DNA from: Nitrospira defluvii
GTDB lineage: Bacteria; Nitrospirota; Nitrospiria; Nitrospirales; Nitrospiraceae
NCBI GenBank assembly: GCA_000196815.1
Contig: FP929003.1
Location: 868,001-932,000 of the forward strand
Direction of reading: 5' to 3'
Length of the DNA: 64,000 nt
Shown: positions 34,742 to 42,769 of the stretch, piece by piece
Position numbering within the stretch: the first letter of the stretch is position 1
How the letters are laid out: each line of letters starts with the position of its first letter
Notes under the pieces: model-generated
Databases searched by the model: none
Told to the model about the DNA's origin: nothing
The model's input: the letters and a program-made list of their open reading frames with translations, nothing else
Translations under genes and position numbers: made by a program

Positions 34742-35620
34742 ATGATGCGCTTCCGCAAGCTCGGCGGGGCATTGGGTGCCGAGGTGACAGGTCTTAACCT
34801 GCAGACACCTCTTGGTCGGTGCGAGGCCGACCAGTTGACGAAGGAGTGGTTTCGACACGGTGTGCTGGTCTTTCGAGGGCAAATGATCACCGATGAAGAG
34901 CATGTGCGCTTCGCCCGTCGTTTTGGTCGCCTTGAAACTTTCACCCAGCCAAACGGTATTGCTTCTTTTGTTCCCGAGATCTTTTGCTCGGCCAACACGG
35001 ACGAGTCAGGGCGGCTACTGCCGTCCGACGATGAGCGAATCAAAATGCTACGGTTGAATTGGCTGTGGCACATCGACAGTTCTTATCGCGCAATGCCTGT
35101 TAAGGGGGTAGTCCTGCGGGCCCTCCATGTAGCCGAGGAAGGCGGCGATACGATCTTTGCCGACAATGTCGCAGCGTTTGAAGCATTACCCGGCACCATA
35201 AAGACACGTATCGAGGGTCTCAGGGCGATCCATAACTTCGCGTATCTAGTCCGCCAGCAAGGAGGCGATTTGCGCCCGGAGGAGGTGGCAAGTTTGCCGC
35301 GTGCTGAGCATCCCCTAGTCCGTCGGCATGCGGATGGACGTCGATCGCTGTATCTGAGTCCGCCCTACATGGAAAAGATCGTGGGATGGAGCGAGGCCGA
35401 CAGTTGTGCGTTGCTCCACGAGCTGATGGCCTGGGCAACGCAGGAGCGGTTCCTCTTCCGTCACCGCTGGCAGCTGCATGATGTGATCATGTGGGATAAT
35501 GCGTGGACCATGCATTGCGTCACCCCATACGACGTTGCTCGTCACAGACGCGTCGTACACGGTGTCACGATTCTTGGAGAGGAGCCTGTCCTTCCCATGA
35601 AGGCTATTCCACAACCTTAG
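34742..35620 (+). CDS. TauD/TfdA-family Fe(II)/2-oxoglutarate dioxygenase
   Basis: A 292-residue protein with the family fold: GAEVTGLNLQTPL at the start, the iron ligands His110 and Asp112 in LWHIDSSY, distal His258 in WTMHCVTPYD and Arg269/Arg270 for 2-oxoglutarate. Relatives such as TauD and TfdA hydroxylate small sulfonates or aryl ethers, but many members act in peptide natural products. It follows the PhyH gene by 104 bases on the same strand, with no transporter or sulfonate gene around, which makes tailoring of the lanthipeptide the more likely role. It converges with the 572-residue gene to its right. Confidence 0.87.
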   Translation: MMRFRKLGGALGAEVTGLNLQTPLGRCEADQLTKEWFRHGVLVFRGQMITDEEHVRFARRFGRLETFTQPNGIASFVPEIFCSANTDESGRLLPSDDERIKMLRLNWLWHIDSSYRAMPVKGVVLRALHVAEEGGDTIFADNVAAFEALPGTIKTRIEGLRAIHNFAYLVRQQGGDLRPEEVASLPRAEHPLVRRHADGRRSLYLSPPYMEKIVGWSEADSCALLHELMAWATQERFLFRHRWQLHDVIMWDNAWTMHCVTPYDVARHRRVVHGVTILGEEPVLPMKAIPQP

Positions 35621-35791
35621 CTTTCAATCACTAATAACGAATGCAATTGCGGAGAAACCGGGTATTGCCTTGAATTTGTATTGAATGCTGGTTACGAGTA
35701 TTGCCAAACATGTGTTTGGACTTGCGAAGTACGTAATCGTGCTCTACTCAACCTGCGATAGTCCGCAATCGGTTTCCGATACTCGACGGGT

Positions 35792-37510
35792 TTAAGGATG
35801 ATCGTTCATGTGATCGCTGCGGGATGGGTCGTGCTCATCTGCCAATGGGGAGGTGAGCAGCGCCAGTAATCCCAAGACGAACTTATCGTGGATATCCTGC
35901 CGATAATACGATCCGAGGGCAGTGAAATAGGATGAGACTCGCGATGCCGGGTTTTGCGTATCGATGAGGAATTCGGATATCTGGCTTAGTTGGCTGAAGT
36001 AGTCTCTCGGATCGGCAGCGTGGTCGCATTGGAGGTAGCACAGGCATCGCTGGCTGCGCAATTGAAACGCTGCCTCTCGACAGGTGGACGCCAACTCACT
36101 GTAATTGGAGCGACCGACGGTGGCGGGATAGTTATCAGTGATGCCGCTGCCTTCACGTGAGACTTGCAGGAACGCCTTCCCCGAGCTGATCATCAGGCTA
36201 GACGTGGCTTGACCTTCAAACAGCCCTGGAAGCGCACTTCGCACATAAAAGGCGTTGTACACATCCGCCGGCACGGGACCGAGCAGCGCCATAATGATAT
36301 CGTGATGGGTGGCGAGGCTCATCGTCGTTTCGAGAGCCGACGAAATATCAACCGTGCCACACTTTGAGTCGTAACCCGACAAATATGTGATACGGGAACC
36401 TCGTTCAATCCAGGGCCTCGCATGTCGTGCCGTTTCGACGACGAACTGGTCCAATCGCTCGGCTGACAATTGATCTTCACTACCCTGAACCCTGGCATAT
36501 TCTTGCTTGAGCGCAGTCCGAAAGGTACTGAGTTCAACATTCCCAGACGCGAGATCGTGGGCGAACGGCGTTAACAATGCCTCGAAATGTGGAATGGCTG
36601 TTGGCTTATTAAAAAAGCAAGCCATGATCGGGCGCCTAAGGGTTTGTTGAACACTAAAGGCAATGAAAAGGATGTTCATGGCCATTTCGGCGATCTGGTC
36701 GCGAAATTGGTGCAGCCCGTAGAGTGGCCAGAGGGCAAGGACGCTGTTTTCTTCCCAGGCTCGGCAGACGGCTCGTGCATTCCTCGTGCTGATTTGGAGG
36801 TCCTGGTCGAAGTCTTGGATGGTGGAATACCAATTCCAGGTCTGCTCCGATACGTTGGCGCACAAGGAAGGTGGAACTGTAACAGGGAGGTTCCGAAAGG
36901 AGGAATGGGCATCCACCATATAGAAGTATTGCCCCTGGGGCGTTTCAACCCTGGAACTTGCATAATGTGGATCGGCCTTCTTAGATGCCTCATCGTCCCA
37001 GAGATATGGCTGGAGTCGAAGAAAGCATGTAACCTTGAGCTCTCTAGCGAAGTTGATCGACATGTCGTCCGCTCCACCGGTGAAGCCCAGGGGCACTTCG
37101 ACCCTGAGGCGGTCACGGTCTCCGTAGGGAAGAAAGGAGATGTGGCGACATGGGCCGTAGGTCAGTACCGATGTGTCGATCCATCGCGGATCCAACCCCG
37201 GCAAGAGCACGGCTAACTTGTACGCTGTGCTGTTCGGTGGCAGGTTGAGGTTTTCGGCGAAGATAATGCGGATTCGTCCGGCATAGCCTGTTCTGTCAAT
37301 CAGTCGTCTCATGAGGTTGACTGAAGCGGCCTGATGGCCAAAATGGTGTGTCCCGTCTATGAAGAACCGAATTTCTTTTTGATCGTTGATGAGCGAGAAC
37401 ACGTCCTGGAGAACCCGCGTCGTCTCAGGATCTTCCCCCATTTCCATTTGCAGGAAAGTCTCAACAATGTGTCTAAAGTGCTCCATGTGATCGGCGGACA
37501 ATCTTTTCAC
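35792..37510 (-). CDS. 572-residue protein of unknown function beside the lanthipeptide cluster
   Basis: No signal peptide and no clear membrane helix. The N-terminal half starts with a helix and then IRFFIDGTHHFGHQAASVNLM, GYAGRIRIIFAENL and further strands, an alpha/beta (Rossmann-like) pattern with His/Gly-rich loop such as glycosyltransferases have. A second alpha/beta half follows: RPIMACFFNKPTAIPHFEALL, SRITYLSGYD, HDIIMALLGPVP. Together this is like two Rossmann domains with a helical C-terminus, as in GT-B enzymes, but no signature motif is present and I cannot name a family. It is convergent with the TauD gene and may be a separate unit of the island. Confidence 0.65.
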   Translation of the reverse strand: MKRLSADHMEHFRHIVETFLQMEMGEDPETTRVLQDVFSLINDQKEIRFFIDGTHHFGHQAASVNLMRRLIDRTGYAGRIRIIFAENLNLPPNSTAYKLAVLLPGLDPRWIDTSVLTYGPCRHISFLPYGDRDRLRVEVPLGFTGGADDMSINFARELKVTCFLRLQPYLWDDEASKKADPHYASSRVETPQGQYFYMVDAHSSFRNLPVTVPPSLCANVSEQTWNWYSTIQDFDQDLQISTRNARAVCRAWEENSVLALWPLYGLHQFRDQIAEMAMNILFIAFSVQQTLRRPIMACFFNKPTAIPHFEALLTPFAHDLASGNVELSTFRTALKQEYARVQGSEDQLSAERLDQFVVETARHARPWIERGSRITYLSGYDSKCGTVDISSALETTMSLATHHDIIMALLGPVPADVYNAFYVRSALPGLFEGQATSSLMISSGKAFLQVSREGSGITDNYPATVGRSNYSELASTCREAAFQLRSQRCLCYLQCDHAADPRDYFSQLSQISEFLIDTQNPASRVSSYFTALGSYYRQDIHDKFVLGLLALLTSPLADEHDPSRSDHMNDHP

Positions 37511-38156
37511 TTCTGAGCAAGGGTGGGTTCTAGGGTAGACTGTTTATCATGGCGGAGACGAATGGCCAAGTGCGTGGGCGAAATACTGCTTTATTAGAAC
37601 CTGTCTCAAAATAGCTGAGCTTATGAGAAAGCCATTTTCATGGGCCGACATGTTGCCCCGATGCAATCCCAACAACAAATCCGTGCTTCGCCGGTTCTAA
37701 CACTGGTGCCAATTGATGTGCGGTGCGAGATTCTGGCCCAGTTGGCGAATACGTTGCGCGAGGAAGCGCCCTTGATGAGCGCGAGAGTTATCGATGCCAC
37801 GTTTTCGACAGCAAAGGGCGATGCTGGGCGCCTCACCAGTGCATCAACTGAAAGCCTTGGGATTGACCGGATTCGGCGAGCGCTAGATTGAATTCAGCAT
37901 CTCTGCCCTCAAAGAGAAAGCACCGAAACCGTCAAAGGGATATTTGATTTTGCCGGCAAGTGAGAAGGCGGATAAAAGCTAAAAATAGCATGGTTTCGGT
38001 CAGTGCAGGTTTGATTTATCCCGCATTATGGACGTGACAAAATCGTGACGGGCTATGCCGGAATCGGCAGGATCTTGTTTGAAAATTGTTAATCTCATGT
38101 TTTGATAATGTCCGGGAGACCATTTATAAAATCAATACGTTATGGTAGTAACGTGC
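37511..38156. other. Right end of the island without a supported gene
   Basis: A short frame at 37640-37891 (part: MSARVIDATFSTAKG) has a hint of a transposase but nothing decisive. A sequence starting ACCTGTCTCAAAA near 37600 looks like an IS5-type end, again weakly. This stretch, next to the attachment repeat, may contain decayed mobility genes. Confidence 0.35.
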
Positions 38157-38205
38157 CGGTTTCGTAAACCGCAGGTCGGTGGTTCGATTCCACTCGCCGG
38201 CTCCA
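38157..38205 (+). repeat. attR-type direct repeat (tRNA-Thr 3' fragment)
   Basis: A 49-base exact copy of 17872-17920 including the CCA end. No acceptor 5' half, D arm or promoter precedes it, so it is a fragment, not a tRNA gene. Confidence 0.9.
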
Positions 38206-38419
38206 GAAATATCCACGACGTTTCAACCAGTTGGCGGTTTGCGACACCGCTGCTCTCGCCTCTGAATTCTGCCAGTGTAACCGCGAGTCTAACGGTCTGG
38301 TTCTCGAAGTAGGCCGGATGTGTGTGCGCCCCGCCAAGAGCGAGGCGCGCAATGATGAGTATCGCGCGGCATCGATGTGCGTCAGATTCTGCAGTTCGAG
38401 ATTCACCACAAGACTCGTG

Positions 38420-38737
38420 TCACTTCAATCCGAGCCAATCATCTTCATGCTGATCACATTTCGTCCAGGCATGTAGTGCGGCGCCCATTCCTGCTCCCAC
38501 CATGGCGAATGGCATTGCCACAACGAAGAGCGGCAGCCCGATCCCGTAACCGACCCACTGCAGCGCGACATTGTCACGTTTCTCGCCGTTGGCTATCACG
38601 CGTTTTGCGGGGTAGAGGGGGAATGTGCCGTATGCCGCACCGAGGCTGGCACTTTCACCCACCGTTCGGCAGCGTCCGTAGCTCAGTTCTGGTAGCAGCA
38701 CGAGTAGAAGCATGAACATCAGCACATTCAGTTTCAT
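38420..38737 (-). CDS. Small exported protein with a Gly/Ala-rich hydrophobic segment
   Basis: A 105-residue protein with a signal peptide (MLLLVLLPELSYG) and one further hydrophobic segment (LPLFVVAMPFAMVGAGMGAAL), which could be a membrane helix. One Cys pair (CRTVGE and KCDQH). Its ATG overlaps the stop of the upstream short frame as ATGA. Function unknown; it lies in the flank just outside the island. Confidence 0.6.
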   Translation of the reverse strand: MKLNVLMFMLLLVLLPELSYGRCRTVGESASLGAAYGTFPLYPAKRVIANGEKRDNVALQWVGYGIGLPLFVVAMPFAMVGAGMGAALHAWTKCDQHEDDWLGLK

Positions 38738-38952
38738 GTCGGATCACTCCCGTCGCGCATCGTGGATATATGAACCCCATATTTGAGTGAGTCGCCAAAT
38801 TTAAAGAACGCAAGATATACGCCACAACTCTGATCGCTGCTTACGCGGGCTTCACGCGCAGCATCAATCGGTCTCATCTTCCCCTCCGGCGCGGTTGCGT
38901 GCCATGTGGTTCCGCGACCTGTACTGCAGCATGGTGTTTCTCGGCCATACAA
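38734..38952 (-). CDS. Possible 72-residue protein coupled to the next gene
   Basis: The frame ends in ATGA overlap with the next start, which is the main support. The part PEGKMRPIDAAREARVSSDQ, then CGVYLAFFKFGDSLKYGVHI, could be a small folded domain. The start is uncertain and the N-terminal part is not convincing; it may be the end of a longer, frameshifted gene. Confidence 0.4.
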   Translation of the reverse strand: MYGRETPCCSTGRGTTWHATAPEGKMRPIDAAREARVSSDQSCGVYLAFFKFGDSLKYGVHISTMRDGSDPT

Positions 38953-39178
38953 GGTGAGCGATTTTGCTCGCTGCGCTCAGGGCGATCCCGCTCGGCAAGC
39001 TCGCTCCCTTCGATTTCGAGTGCGAAAAACTGCCGCTCGATGTGAGGAGGCCCCGAGCCATTCGATGCCAGATCCGGCCGAACCGGTGAAGGAAGTGGTG
39101 CTGTGTGTGCGATAGGACAGGGTCGAGGCGAGAGGCAATGCGGCCGCCGACTATGCGCAGGCCCGCTAGGGATCGATG

Positions 39179-39625
39179 TCAGAGGCTGGTGTGGCCTGAG
39201 TGAAGGAATCGTCGATCACGGAGAGGTTCGGCTCTAATAACTGCAGAGTCCCGAACCGGTGGAAGACCTATAGAAGGGTGGGGGCGACGAATCTGGTGCC
39301 TCGTCCCGCTGATGGTTATTTCCGTCAGCACGCCCCCATCGTTCTCTGTGGCATGCCGGCCGAAGCTCGGATCCGACGTGATCAGGCCTGCCCTATCTTT
39401 CATGCTCTCAATGGATGGATAGTCGCTACGCAAAAGGTGAACGGCCTGTACCACCATTTCTCCGAAGCAGAGGCTGACGGTAACAAGTACAAGAACGATG
39501 GTGCCGGAGGCGAGGATGGTAGCAGGTCGATTGGATGAAACTGGTGCTTCTTCACTGACGGATGGCCCACAGCAAGGGGTATCTGACGGACCCTTGGCGT
39601 TCTGGTGCGCCCCATTGCGTTTCAT
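39179..39625 (-). CDS. Possible small membrane protein, end of the two-component operon
   Basis: A 148-residue frame with one predicted membrane helix (ATILASGTIVLVLVTVSLCFGEMVV) after a short cytoplasmic N-terminus of about 35 residues. The rest is polar and of low complexity. It follows, with 42 bases between, a short membrane protein downstream of the kinase-regulator pair on the same strand. The ribosome binding site is weak, so the start is not sure. No family recognised. Confidence 0.45.
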   Translation of the reverse strand: MKRNGAHQNAKGPSDTPCCGPSVSEEAPVSSNRPATILASGTIVLVLVTVSLCFGEMVVQAVHLLRSDYPSIESMKDRAGLITSDPSFGRHATENDGGVLTEITISGTRHQIRRPHPSIGLPPVRDSAVIRAEPLRDRRFLHSGHTSL

Positions 39626-39667
39626 CGGGAATATCCGTCCATGTCGAGGCGTGCTCGTGAGGAGCGA

Positions 39668-39802
39668 TCAGTGTTTGGCCCCGATCAGTTCGAGGACGAG
39701 AATGGCAACGACAGCAAGAAACAGAATGGCAGATGCCAGAGCCAGTTTTTTGTATTGGTGGTTCTTCAGGCTCAGTTCACTGAAGGTTTTAGGCGCAGAC
39801 AT
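39668..39802 (-). CDS. 44-residue single-helix membrane protein
   Basis: The start at ATG 39802 is chosen because GAGGGA lies about eight bases before it; the frame is open much farther upstream without a good start. The protein has a polar N-terminus (SAPKTFSELSLKNHQYKK), a helix (LALASAILFLAVVAILVLELIG) and a short end. The shape is that of small membrane subunits or regulators. It lies 40 bases after the stand-alone phosphoacceptor-domain gene and may act with the sensor system. Confidence 0.6.
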   Translation of the reverse strand: MSAPKTFSELSLKNHQYKKLALASAILFLAVVAILVLELIGAKH

Positions 39803-39842
39803 GAGTCGTGTCCCTCGGTAACGTCTCTTGAAGGCGAGCGGA

Positions 39843-40184
39843 TTATGCGTTGTGGCCCTGCACATCCGACGCCAAGGCACGGAGTTGCCGGAGCGTCCGG
39901 TCGAGGATGTGGAAGCTATCGGCAACCTGTTGTGCATGCGGCGGAGCATCCGGACGTTCCGGCTGTTTCCCAAGTTCGTAGAGGCGCAGTGTGATCAACG
40001 GAAGAGTGTGTCTGATCTCAGCGTGCAAATCGCGGACAAGTGCACCCCGTTCAAATTCCCCGGCCTCTTGCAGACTGTGAGAGAGAACTCGTAAGCGATC
40101 GTTGGCCTCGGACAGTATCGTCGTGGACGCCATCTCCAGGTGCTCCAGTTCGGTCAGTGCAGCCTTCATCGATTCCGAGTCCAT
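39843..40184 (-). CDS. Stand-alone histidine-kinase dimerization/phosphoacceptor domain
   Basis: A 113-residue protein made of a HisKA_3-type helix pair only. It aligns with the same region of the kinase encoded at 40969-42504: ANDRLRVLSHSLQEAGEFERGALVRDLHAEIRH here against ANSRLRILSRRLMEIQELERRAIARDLHDEIGQ there (both shown in outline), and DSFHILDRTLRQLRALASD against DSLQILDQVLRHIRNLALD. The phosphoacceptor His54 is kept; the following Asp, needed for kinase chemistry, is Ala55. There is no ATPase domain. It could pair with the kinase, act as a phosphate relay or compete with it. It is 141 bases downstream of the response regulator, same strand. Confidence 0.75.
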   Translation of the reverse strand: MDSESMKAALTELEHLEMASTTILSEANDRLRVLSHSLQEAGEFERGALVRDLHAEIRHTLPLITLRLYELGKQPERPDAPPHAQQVADSFHILDRTLRQLRALASDVQGHNA

Positions 40185-40325
40185 TGCGGCTTTGCTCTCT
40201 CTGATGGTCCCATAATACTAGCCGCTGGTAGGGTGCCATAATGGGCCATACCGGCGGAATCAGGGATACCCTGGAAATCGATCCAATTACACCTGAGGAT
40301 GGGTGGGACTTCGGCGTTGCGGGGG

Positions 40326-40976
40326 CTAGTCAGACTGGACGAGACCGGTGCGAATGGCGAGCCGGACCAGTCCCGGTACATCGTGGATATCGAGTCGCTC
40401 CATGAGCTGCGCGCGGTGGGTTTCGACGGTTTTCACACTCAGATCAAGACGTTGTGCGATCTGCTTGGTCGAGCATCCCTCTGCGATCAGTTGGAGAATT
40501 TCACGCTGGCGACCGGTCAGCCGTGCCAGAGGGCCTGTCTGCGCTTCACCTTGTTGACAATAGGCATCGACGGCAAACTTGGTCATGCTCGGTGTCAGGT
40601 AGGTCTCGCTCCGCCATACGGCTTTGATGGCTAATTCCAGTTCATTGCGATCCGCGTCTTTGAGCAAATAACCGGCGGCGCCTGCGCGAAGCGCCTCTTT
40701 GAGATACTCCTCGTTTGTATACATAGAGAGCATCAAAATCTTGGTCCTTGGAGACTCCTGTCGAATGCGGCGGGTCGCTTCGAGGCCGTTCATGCCCGCC
40801 ATGGCAATATCCATGAGCACGACATCGGGGTCGAGCTCCTTTGCGAGCTTCGTGGCGCTTCGACCGTCGCTGACCTCTCCGATCACGAGGATCCCCTCGA
40901 TTTTTTCCAGCAACACCCGGAAGCCTGCGCGCACCAGCGTGTGATCTTCGACAAGGAGTACCCGTATGTTATTCAT
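40326..40976 (-). CDS. NarL/FixJ-type response regulator
   Basis: A 216-residue regulator with a receiver domain (acidic pair Glu10-Asp11, phosphoacceptor Asp56 in VLMDIAM, Thr/Ser and Lys in LSMY and LLKDAD) and a C-terminal LuxR-type HTH (LTGRQREILQLIAEGCSTKQ then IAQRLDLSVKTVETHRAQLM). The gene overlaps the kinase end by eight bases, so both are made together. The target genes are not known; no binding site is evident in this window. Confidence 0.95.
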   Translation of the reverse strand: MNNIRVLLVEDHTLVRAGFRVLLEKIEGILVIGEVSDGRSATKLAKELDPDVVLMDIAMAGMNGLEATRRIRQESPRTKILMLSMYTNEEYLKEALRAGAAGYLLKDADRNELELAIKAVWRSETYLTPSMTKFAVDAYCQQGEAQTGPLARLTGRQREILQLIAEGCSTKQIAQRLDLSVKTVETHRAQLMERLDIHDVPGLVRLAIRTGLVQSD

Positions 40977-42504
40977 GTTCTGTCTCGGCCGACTCAGGAC
41001 CTATCGGAAATGTCGCGCGAATTTCAGTTCCGGTCGACGGGGCTGATTGGATCACCATGTGTCCTCCTGCAAGACGCACCCGTTCTTCCATCCCGGAGAG
41101 CCCCACACTCGTCCCCGCACGAGCGCCCGTGCGGATGAGGTTCGAGTCAAACCCGATCCCGTTGTCGCGGATAATAAGGTCGAGTTGCCGGCGACCCATT
41201 TCAAGACGAACTTCCACGACTGTTGCTTTCGCATGCCGCGCGACATTCGTCAAGGCCTCCTGGGTGAGCCGAAAACAGGAGATTTCCACTTCCGGAGAGG
41301 GGCGCGTCATCACCTCATCGGCCAGAAACTGAACCTTCCATCCGGCACGTTCGGCCTGTCTGCCGATATACCATCTCAGCGCAGGGACGAGGCCCAGTTC
41401 ATCAAGCATGGAGGGCCTCAAGTCCAACGCCAGGTTGCGTATGTGCCGGAGCACTTGATCGAGGATTTGCAGGCTGTCGGAAAGCGGTTTGCCGTCTGCC
41501 GCGGCCGTCGAACCGTCGCGCTGCTCGCCAAGCTCACGCAGGTTCATTTTGATGGCCGTCAACGCTTGTCCGATCTCATCATGCAAATCCCGGGCGATCG
41601 CGCGACGTTCCAACTCTTGGATTTCCATCAGCCGCCTGGAGAGGATGCGCAAGCGGCTATTGGCGTCACTCAATGCCGCCGTGCGTTCCGCCACACGATG
41701 CTCCAATTCTTCATGTGCGGCTGTGAGCGCCTCTTGCGCCCGTTTTTGTTCGGTAATGTCCGTATTCAGCTCGAGGCTTGCGCTGGCTGCGCCATCTGAG
41801 TTTTTGAGCAACGTCCACCGGCTGGAGACGGTGATCCTCCGGCCGTGTCGAGTCGTGTGCAGGAGTTCCCCGGCCCAGTAGCCCTTCGCCAAAAAGGTCT
41901 TTTTGATGTCCGCCAACGGCTGCGGAAACGTGGTTTTTAAAAAATCATGGATATAGGCGCCGGCGGCTTCCTTGCTGGTCCACCCATAGAGGCGCACCGC
42001 CCCGTCATTCCAATAGTCGATCGTATCGCGCTCCAAGTCGCGGACTAGAATCGCATCGTTGGCGAGGTCGAGCAGTTTCGCGTGATGCTGGAGCACGTCG
42101 TTCGACCGTATCTCTTTGCGAATTTCCTGAAGCACCAGGACATAGCCCGCGATCTGACCTGATCCGTTCGGGAAGGCGCTGATCGAGAGGTGAACCGGAA
42201 GGGTGTGGCCATTGCGGTGAAGATAGGTCCAATCATGCTCTGTCGTATGGCCCGGTTCGGCGTTCGCGACGATGATTTGAAATATGTCCGTCGTCCCGGT
42301 TGCCGGTTTGGATGTGCATGCGGCAGCACGTTGCTGCAATTCACTTGGATCATGTAATGCCGCGAGGGGAAGCGCCCCCACGACCTCTTCCGCGGAATAC
42401 CCTAAGAGGCGCTCAGAGGCCTCGTTGAAGCTCGCAATAATTCCGGTCGGGGAGGTTGAGAGTATGGCAAGCGTCTGCCGCCGGTTGCGATGTCTCTCGC
42501 CCAT
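40969..42504 (-). CDS. Cytoplasmic PAS-PAS histidine kinase (NarX/DegS-like HisKA_3 family)
   Basis: The start at 42504 has a good GGAGG six bases upstream; a TTG at 42561 and an ATG at 42531 are weaker alternatives. The 511-residue protein has no membrane helix. It contains two PAS domains (the first around IIASFNEASERLLGYSAEEVV, the second around VRDLERDTIDYWNDGAVRLY, with a PAC end ELNTDITEQKRAQ), a coiled linker, the phosphoacceptor helix RDLHDEIGQALTAIKMNLRE and a HATPase domain with RLTQEALTNVARHA, RDNGIGFD and GLSGMEERV. As a soluble PAS sensor it may detect redox state, oxygen or a small ligand. Its partner is the overlapping regulator. Confidence 0.93.
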   Translation of the reverse strand: MGERHRNRRQTLAILSTSPTGIIASFNEASERLLGYSAEEVVGALPLAALHDPSELQQRAAACTSKPATGTTDIFQIIVANAEPGHTTEHDWTYLHRNGHTLPVHLSISAFPNGSGQIAGYVLVLQEIRKEIRSNDVLQHHAKLLDLANDAILVRDLERDTIDYWNDGAVRLYGWTSKEAAGAYIHDFLKTTFPQPLADIKKTFLAKGYWAGELLHTTRHGRRITVSSRWTLLKNSDGAASASLELNTDITEQKRAQEALTAAHEELEHRVAERTAALSDANSRLRILSRRLMEIQELERRAIARDLHDEIGQALTAIKMNLRELGEQRDGSTAAADGKPLSDSLQILDQVLRHIRNLALDLRPSMLDELGLVPALRWYIGRQAERAGWKVQFLADEVMTRPSPEVEISCFRLTQEALTNVARHAKATVVEVRLEMGRRQLDLIIRDNGIGFDSNLIRTGARAGTSVGLSGMEERVRLAGGHMVIQSAPSTGTEIRATFPIGPESAETEHE

Positions 42505-42769
42505 CTCGCCCTCCGTTCCTTCCGCTTCCATTTCTGGAGGAATATGGTGGTTGTCCGTCAACGGGCACTTCGTAGGCTAGCATTAGATTTCTTCCAATTG
42601 CTATCGGCGTCAGATGACTGTCGGCTACGGCGCCGGGCGGTTCCATCCCGGTGTTCATCATCAGGATCGCAATGGGAAGGCACTGAATCAAAAATGATCG
42701 AGTCGAAGCGGTCAGAGGCCTCTCTGCGGCACGGGTAGCGGCCGGGGCGTTTTCGTGAATGTCGATGGG

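Larger units (their letters stand above)
17872..38205. mobile_element. Genomic island in tRNA-Thr, about 20.3 kb
   Basis: The boundaries are the 49-bp direct repeats at 17872-17920 and 38157-38205. Inside are insertion sequences and their remnants, a decayed AP2-like gene, a protease pair, an operon of exported proteins and a lanthipeptide-type cluster, none of which resembles core metabolism. Several parts, for example 18.7-21.1 kb, are visibly richer in A+T than the flanks. No integrase or excisionase gene is recognisable, so the island is probably fixed, having lost its integrase, or was moved by one encoded elsewhere. Confidence 0.82.

Noticed and set aside
37640-37891. Possible IS5-type transposase fragment (VIDATFSTAKG)
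   Set aside because: Only a short hint of similarity, no second motif and no ends that can be confirmed.
38157-38205. Second tRNA-Thr gene
   Set aside because: Only the 3' 49 bases are present; the acceptor 5' strand and D arm are missing.
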